NCBI GenBank assembly: GCA_002361095.1
Contig: DERU01000208.1
Location: 1 to 6,274 of the forward strand
Direction: 5' to 3'
DNA: 6,274 nt
Source: Lachnospiraceae bacterium UBA3332
Lineage (GTDB): Bacteria; Bacillota; Clostridia; Lachnospirales; Lachnospiraceae
Shown here piece by piece: positions 1 to 3,676 of this stretch. The notes under the pieces are model-generated. The model saw only the letters and a program-made list of their open reading frames with translations, searched no databases and was not told the DNA's origin. Made by a program: the position numbers and the translations under genes. Within the stretch, counting starts at the first letter, position 1, and each line of letters begins with the position of its first letter.

Positions 1-693
1 CTCATGGATACACTCAAAGTATGCGTTTCTGGGATCGTAACCGGCTTCCACCAGCGTCTCAAATCCCGCCTGCATCAGCGCGCAGACACCGCCGCACAAA
101 ACGGCCTGCTCCCCGAACAAATCCGTCTCGGTTTCGGTACGGAACGTGGTTTCCAAAACGCCTGCCCTCGCGCCGCCAATGGCCAGCGCATATGCCAATG
201 CCAGGTCCAGTGCCTTGCCGGAAGCGTCCTGCTCCACCGCCACCAGGCAGGGAACCCCTTTGCCCGCCTGGTACTCGGAACGGACGGTATGGCCGGGGCC
301 TTTGGGCGCCACCATGGTAACATCCACATCCTTGGGCGGTTTGATGCAGCCAAAATGGATATTAAAGCCATGGGCAAACATCAGCATATTACCGGGCTCC
401 AGATTCGGCTCGATATCTTTTTTGTACATATCGGCCTGCAGTTCATCATTGATCAGGATCATAATGATATCGGCACGCTTTGCCGCTTCTGCCGCCGTAT
501 ATACGGCAAATCCCTGTGCCTCCGCCTTTGCCCAGGATTTGGAACCCTCATACAGACCGATAATCACGTTGCATCCGGATTCCTTCGCATTGAGCGCATG
601 GGCATGTCCCTGGCTGCCGTAGCCGATTACCGCAATGGTTTTGCCTTCCAGCAGGGAAAGGTTACAGTCTTCCTGATAATAAATCTTTGCCAT
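1..693 (-). CDS. ilvC: Ketol-acid reductoisomerase (class I), 3' end cut by window edge
   Basis: Second common enzyme of branched-chain amino acid synthesis. It isomerises and NAD(P)H-reduces acetolactate or acetohydroxybutyrate to the dihydroxy acids, using two Mg ions, in the cytoplasm. The visible part is 231 residues from MAKIYYQEDC; class I enzymes have about 330-340, so roughly 100 C-terminal residues lie off the left edge. The Rossmann motif GYGSQGHAHALN is at 24-35, the conserved FAHGFN with its His at 106-111, and APKGPGH at 129-135. The expected metal ligands all appear: D191 and E195 in TDLFGEQ, E227 and E231 in YFECIHE, with E231 the last visible codon. The ATG at 693 is set by AGGAGG at 709-704. 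The cofactor loop reads GLYEGSKSW (46-54), where many homologues have Arg after GL. The gene follows a small-subunit gene by 70 bases and is probably cotranscribed with it. Identification is secure; cofactor preference is not. Confidence 0.97.
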   Translation of the reverse strand, partial: MAKIYYQEDCNLSLLEGKTIAVIGYGSQGHAHALNAKESGCNVIIGLYEGSKSWAKAEAQGFAVYTAAEAAKRADIIMILINDELQADMYKKDIEPNLEPGNMLMFAHGFNIHFGCIKPPKDVDVTMVAPKGPGHTVRSEYQAGKGVPCLVAVEQDASGKALDLALAYALAIGGARAGVLETTFRTETETDLFGEQAVLCGGVCALMQAGFETLVEAGYDPRNAYFECIHE

Positions 694-739
694 TTTAAAA
701 TTTCCTCCTGATTTGTTTGTATAGTTCATGCAGGATGCC

Positions 740-763
740 GCGCCCCGAAACAGCTGGGGACGC
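740..763 (-). other. Intercistronic hairpin between small subunit 2 and ilvC
   Basis: Directly after the TAA stop of the small-subunit gene, the minus strand can fold GCG-T-CCCC against GGGGCGC, a 7-pair GC-rich stem with one bulged T and a loop of about 9 bases. There is no T-run after it, so it is unlikely to be an intrinsic terminator. It could block 3' exonucleases or separate expression of the two genes. The pairing is read directly; the role is inferred. Confidence 0.4.
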
Positions 764-1267
764 TTATTCATCCATGTATACTACCTTGTCGATGCCGCGT
801 CCGAGACCGGCGACCCCTGTGCGCGCCAACTCCAAAATCTCGTACCCGTCCAATAGCTTCAAAAAAGCCTCTATTTTGCTCTGGGAACCGGTCAGTTCAA
901 TAATCAGGTTTTCCGCGCCCACATCAATGATATTGGCACGGAAAACATTCGCCACCGCAATAATGCCGGGCCTCTCCACTGCTCCCGCCTTCACCTTAAT
1001 CAGCGCCAATTCCCGGAACACACTGTCCTGCGGCTCCAGTTCCCGCACATCCCGGACATCAATCAGTTTCCCCACCTGCTTCTCGATCTGATCCAGTATC
1101 TCGTCATCCCCGCTGGCCACGATGGTAATCCTGGTAAACCTGGGATCCGCCGTCACACCGGCCGTTATACTTTCAATATTATAGCCCCGTCTGGAAAACA
1201 GACCGGAAATACGGCTCAATACACCGGAGGTATTGTCAACCAAAAGCTGAAATACTTTTTTCTGCAT
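764..1267 (-). CDS. ilvN: Acetolactate synthase small (regulatory) subunit, copy next to ilvC
   Basis: Regulatory subunit that binds the catalytic IlvB, activates it and confers valine feedback inhibition. The protein is 167 residues, a normal length for the IlvN/IlvH family. The N-terminal ACT domain spans about residues 4-78, with LVDNTSGVL, GLFSRRGYNIES and the IEKQ segment; a C-terminal ACT-like domain follows from about 85. N12, G15 and N30 align with N11, G14 and N29 of E. coli IlvH, which are linked to valine binding, so feedback control is expected. The start is the ATG at 1267, with GGAGG six bases upstream. An in-frame TTG at 1288 would add seven residues (MGQGRKR) outside the family alignment and is rejected. 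A near-consensus promoter lies about 100 bases upstream and ilvC follows. The symbol is shared with the other small subunit here, since sequence alone does not separate IlvN from IlvH. Confidence 0.94.
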   Translation of the reverse strand: MQKKVFQLLVDNTSGVLSRISGLFSRRGYNIESITAGVTADPRFTRITIVASGDDEILDQIEKQVGKLIDVRDVRELEPQDSVFRELALIKVKAGAVERPGIIAVANVFRANIIDVGAENLIIELTGSQSKIEAFLKLLDGYEILELARTGVAGLGRGIDKVVYMDE

Positions 1268-1280
1268 CCTCTTCCTCCCC
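1268..1280 (-). promoter_or_regulatory. Ribosome binding site fixing the start of small subunit 2
   Basis: On the minus strand GGGGAGGAAGAGG runs directly into the ATG at 1267. The GGAGG core sits six bases before that ATG, ideal spacing, whereas an upstream TTG at 1288 would leave this motif inside the coding region. This decides the start. Confidence 0.8.
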
Positions 1281-1366
1281 TGCCCCAAACCGCCGCTTCC
1301 ATTTTAAATACGGCGATCCGGTTTTTATGATTGGTGACGCGCCGATAAACGGCGCATGCCCGTTTA
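1268..1366 (-). promoter_or_regulatory. Candidate structured 5' leader of small subunit 2-ilvC transcript
   Basis: This is the roughly 100-base stretch between the predicted transcription start and the ATG. It holds two perfect hairpins that share bases. Hairpin A pairs TAAACGG with CCGTTTA (positions 1366-1346, 7 pairs, 7-base loop). Hairpin B pairs GCGCCG with CGGCGC (1355-1339, 6 pairs, 5-base loop). They overlap at 1346-1355 and cannot form together. A third possible stem pairs AAACCG with CGGTTT (1324-1287), with an alternative CGCCG/CGGCG pairing inside, just upstream of the ribosome binding site. No T-rich terminator and no branched-chain-codon-rich leader peptide is visible, so classical attenuation is not supported. 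Control of translation, mRNA stability, or a DNA operator at the start site are alternatives. Confidence 0.4.
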
Positions 1367-1372
1367 GGTTTC

Positions 1373-1401
1373 ATTCTAGCAACAAACGCTATGGCTGTCA
1401 A
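1373..1401 (-). promoter_or_regulatory. Sigma-A/sigma-70 type promoter for small subunit 2 and ilvC
   Basis: The minus strand carries a perfect -35 hexamer TTGACA (1401-1396), a 17-base spacer and a -10 hexamer TAGAAT (1378-1373), which differs from TATAAT at one position. The start is expected near 1366-1364. It lies in an AT-rich non-coding gap and points at the small subunit-ilvC pair, so these genes can be transcribed independently of ilvB. This is a sequence-only prediction, but the match and spacing are close to ideal. Confidence 0.8.
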
Positions 1402-1412
1402 TCTATGAGTTC

Positions 1413-1450
1413 ATGTCATGCATGCCATAACTTTTTGTTATGTCATGACA
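1413..1450. promoter_or_regulatory. Dyad-symmetric operator candidate upstream of the promoter
   Basis: Plus-strand GTCATG(CATG)CCATAAC and GTTATGTCATGAC form an inverted repeat around TTTTT (1432-1436). The inner arms CCATAAC/GTTATG pair over six bases, and the outer GTCATG/CATGAC over six more, if four extra bases in one arm are looped out. Inside it TGTCATGACA (1441-1450) is a perfect 10-base palindrome, and ATGTCATG occurs twice, 27 bases apart (1413 and 1440). The centre lies about 70 bases upstream of the predicted start, a usual place for an activator site. It does not look like a CodY box (AATTTTCWGAAAATT). The regulator is unknown. Confidence 0.45.
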
Positions 1451-1476
1451 CATTCTTCAAAACATATGTTATATTC

Positions 1477-1520
1477 AAAAACCGTCCGGACAGGCCGCCG
1501 CCTTCCCGGCTTTCCCGGCG
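1477..1520 (-). terminator. Possible rho-independent terminator after ilvN
   Basis: Immediately after the ilvN stop the minus strand is very GC-rich, with CCGG-GAAAG-CCGG and CGCCG...CGGCG pairing options and the palindrome GTCCGGAC, and then runs into TTTTT (1481-1477). The hairpin directly before the T-run is short and imperfect, so termination may be weak or partial. The abrupt change to AT-rich sequence and a new promoter downstream support a transcript boundary here. Confidence 0.38.
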
Positions 1521-2006
1521 CTACTCCTGGTCATGGCACTTTTGTAACGCCACGGTCCCGGTACGGGCCACTTCCACAATGCTGATGGTCTGCAGCATTT
1601 TTAAGAAAAGCTGTACCTTTTCCGGAACGTCGCAGATTTGTATCAGCATCTGGGATTTGGACATATCCACGATCTGCGCCTTTAAAATACTGCAGATTTC
1701 CATGATATCCCTGCGGTTATTCCGGTTATATTTGATTTTTACCAGCATAAGTTCACGGCTTACACTGGCCATTTCGTCGAACGTTTTTACTTTGATAATA
1801 TCCAGTTTTTTGTTTAACTGCTTCTCAATCTGTTCCAACGTGCGGGTATCGCCGCTGGACACAATGGTCATACAGGATACGGAAGGATCGTCTGTCTCCC
1901 CCACCACAAGACTGTCTATGTTGAATGCCCTGCGGGAGAAAAGTCCCGCCACTTTGCAAAGCACACCGGAACGGTTTTCCACCAGTACGGAATATATTTT
2001 TTTCAT
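1521..2006 (-). CDS. ilvN: Acetolactate synthase small (regulatory) subunit, copy next to ilvB
   Basis: Regulatory partner of IlvB, 161 residues, full length for the family. The ACT domain at about 3-77 has LVENRSGVL, GLFSRRAFNIDS, DDPSVS and LEQIEKQL; the second ACT-like domain from about 83 carries the conserved REL.LVK and VEVARTG segments. N11, G14 and N29 are kept at the same numbers as the E. coli IlvH valine-site residues, so feedback inhibition is plausible. It starts at the ATG 2006, 15 bases after the ilvB stop. Its AAGGAGG site (2023-2017) uses the last two bases of that TAA, so translational coupling in one operon is likely. It is clearly paralogous to the small subunit nearer ilvC (shared SGVL, GLFSRR, NI.S, IEKQ, REL) but well diverged from it, so this is not a recent duplication. 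The C-terminus (ALQKCHDQE) lacks the GLGRG-type ending of its paralogue. Confidence 0.95.
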   Translation of the reverse strand: MKKIYSVLVENRSGVLCKVAGLFSRRAFNIDSLVVGETDDPSVSCMTIVSSGDTRTLEQIEKQLNKKLDIIKVKTFDEMASVSRELMLVKIKYNRNNRRDIMEICSILKAQIVDMSKSQMLIQICDVPEKVQLFLKMLQTISIVEVARTGTVALQKCHDQE

Positions 2007-2021
2007 AGCGACCTTTCCTCC

Positions 2022-3638
2022 TTATTTCACAACATCCATCGGATCAATGATACATTCCATCAAAACCGACTCGTCACCGCGCAAAAATTCCCCGATGGCG
2101 CTGTCCACCTCTTCCCGCTTTGAGATGCGCAAAAAGCGCACGCCGTATGCCTCGGCAAGCTTGGAAAGATCCGGACTTCCCGACAAGTCCACCACTGAAT
2201 ACCGGGCATTATACGTATTTTTCTGGAATTCACGCACCATTCCCAGATAACCGTTTGCAATCACGATGATTTTAACGGGAACATTGTGCTGCCGCATGGT
2301 CGCCAACTCCATCATGGACATTTGGAAAGAGCCGTCCCCGCAAACGGCGACGACCTGTTTATCCGGCTGCGCCAGTTTTGCCCCCATGGCGGCGGGAATG
2401 GAATATCCCATTGTTCCCATTCCCCCGGAAGTCAAAAAACGCCCGTCCCGTACAATGCAGTTGCGGCAGGACCAGATCTGGTTTTGCCCCACATCGGCCA
2501 CATAAATACCGTCCGTCTCCATCCTGTCGGTAAGCTTTCGGATAAATTCCGCAGGATCGATAAAGTCGGGATTGGCAACGCGCTTTTCGGTCATGGTTTC
2601 CCGGTATTCATAAAGGGTCTGCACCCACAGCGCATGGTCGCCCTCAATCTCAATCTGCATCATATCTTCAAAAATATGTCCGGCATCCCCCACCAGCGGA
2701 ATGGTCGGCCCCGCATTTTTTCCGATTTCGGCCGGATCCACATCCATATGCACCAACACCTTATCCCGTGTAATGATTTCCGGCTGGTTGACCGCCCGGT
2801 CCGCAACACGGGCGCCGATCATAATAATCATATCGGCTTCGTTCATGGCCCGGTTGGCACAGGGAGCGCCGTTGTTGCCCACCATGCCGAAAAAGTAATC
2901 ATCCTCCGTCTGCATCGAACCGATTCCCATCATGGTGGTGACAACCGGCACCTGGTACTTATGGGCAAATTCCCGCAGCTTTTGCTGGGCATCCGCCAAA
3001 AGCACACCGCCCCCGGCGCAGATCACGGGTCTTTTGGCCTTCTCCAGCTGGGTCATTACCTTTTTAATCTGCACCGCATGTCCTTTTACGGTAGGCTTGT
3101 AGGTGCGCAGACTGACTGACTCGGGATACTTGAATTTCCTGACTGCCGCATTTTGGACATCAATGGGCACGTCAATTAAAACGGGGCCTTTGCGCCCGGT
3201 ACTGGCAATATGGAAGGCCTCCTTGAAAATGCGAGGAATATCCTCCGCATTTCTGACCAGATAGCTGTATTTGACAAATGATTCCGCCGCCCCGGTAATG
3301 TCCGCTTCCTGAAAGACATCGCTTCCGATCAATTCGCTTTTGACCTGTCCGGTGATACAAACCAGCGGAATACTGTCCGCAAAAGCGGTGGCAATTCCCG
3401 TGATCAGGTTGGTGGCTCCGGGACCGCTTGTGACCGCGCAAACCCCCACCTTTCCCGTCACCCTCGCCAGTCCGCTGGCCGCATGCGCCGCATTCTGCTC
3501 TGTCCTTATCAAAATTGTGCGGATATCGGAATCCAGGATACTGTCATAAAACGGACAGATCGCCACGCCGGGATATCCAAAAACCATTGTAACGCCTTCG
3601 TTTTCAAGGCACTTTACCATTGCCTGTGCACCATTCAT
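2022..3638 (-). CDS. ilvB: Acetolactate (acetohydroxyacid) synthase large catalytic subunit
   Basis: ThDP-dependent enzyme that condenses two pyruvates to acetolactate, or pyruvate with 2-ketobutyrate to acetohydroxybutyrate, the first common step to Val, Leu and Ile. It has 538 residues, slightly shorter than the usual 550-575. The N-terminal PYR domain (about 1-165) has GYPGVA and the catalytic Glu E47 in RTEQNAAHAASG, then SGPGATN and GQV...DVFQEADITG. The central FAD-type domain (about 185-330) has GARVADR and DVDPAEIGKN. The C-terminal PP domain (about 365-530) has the ThDP motif from GDGS (434-437) to N462. Unusual residues: LGMVREFQ has Phe471 where biosynthetic enzymes carry Trp; PIDVQ has Ile159 where PKD.Q is usual; Lys100 follows GQV where Pro is common. 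The ATG at 3638 has AAGGAGG nine bases upstream. It follows metH by 38 bases and is coupled to ilvN. The regulatory-subunit neighbour argues for a biosynthetic rather than a catabolic AlsS role. Confidence 0.96.
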   Translation of the reverse strand: MNGAQAMVKCLENEGVTMVFGYPGVAICPFYDSILDSDIRTILIRTEQNAAHAASGLARVTGKVGVCAVTSGPGATNLITGIATAFADSIPLVCITGQVKSELIGSDVFQEADITGAAESFVKYSYLVRNAEDIPRIFKEAFHIASTGRKGPVLIDVPIDVQNAAVRKFKYPESVSLRTYKPTVKGHAVQIKKVMTQLEKAKRPVICAGGGVLLADAQQKLREFAHKYQVPVVTTMMGIGSMQTEDDYFFGMVGNNGAPCANRAMNEADMIIMIGARVADRAVNQPEIITRDKVLVHMDVDPAEIGKNAGPTIPLVGDAGHIFEDMMQIEIEGDHALWVQTLYEYRETMTEKRVANPDFIDPAEFIRKLTDRMETDGIYVADVGQNQIWSCRNCIVRDGRFLTSGGMGTMGYSIPAAMGAKLAQPDKQVVAVCGDGSFQMSMMELATMRQHNVPVKIIVIANGYLGMVREFQKNTYNARYSVVDLSGSPDLSKLAEAYGVRFLRISKREEVDSAIGEFLRGDESVLMECIIDPMDVVK

Positions 3639-3652
3639 GCTCTATCTCCTCC

Positions 3653-3674
3653 TTGAAAAAATCTATTCTTTCAA
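3653..3674. other. AT-rich inverted repeat in the metH-ilvB gap
   Basis: The 38-base gap contains TTGAAA (3674-3669 on the minus strand) facing TTTCAA (3658-3653) over a 10-base loop, ending where the ilvB AAGGAGG site begins (3654-3648). The stem is AT-only apart from one pair and is weak. It has no GC-rich arm, so it is not a convincing terminator, and read-through from metH into ilvB is expected. It may be chance. Confidence 0.2.
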
Positions 3675-3676
3675 CA

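Noticed and set aside
4..711. Plus-strand open frame of 235 codons
   Set aside because: It is antisense to ilvC, whose minus-strand frame carries the dinucleotide-binding motif and all four metal ligands.
1216..1401. Possible leader peptide upstream of small subunit 2 on the minus strand
   Set aside because: Its plausible ATG overlaps the -10 hexamer and precedes the expected start. It has no run of Leu, Ile or Val codons and overlaps the start of the real gene in another frame, so ribosome-mediated attenuation is not supported.
1268..1520. T-box riboswitch controlling branched-chain genes
   Set aside because: I looked for the conserved T-box anti-terminator sequence and a terminator with a T-run before the gene and found neither; the predicted leader of about 100 bases is also too short for a typical T-box.
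1327..2250. Plus-strand open frame of 307 codons
   Set aside because: It runs antisense across ilvN and part of ilvB, which have clear family motifs and ribosome binding sites on the minus strand. The translation is Ser/Phe-rich with no recognisable motif, typical of an antisense shadow.
2286..3119. Plus-strand open frame of 277 codons
   Set aside because: It is antisense to the conserved central and C-terminal domains of ilvB. Its His/Gly-rich translation has no domain, and no ribosome binding site was seen.
2022..3638. Catabolic acetolactate synthase (AlsS) as the identity of the large subunit
   Set aside because: The Phe in VREFQ resembles catabolic enzymes, but the coupled regulatory subunit, the GAR...DR and DPAEIGKN segments and the ilvC neighbourhood favour the biosynthetic enzyme.
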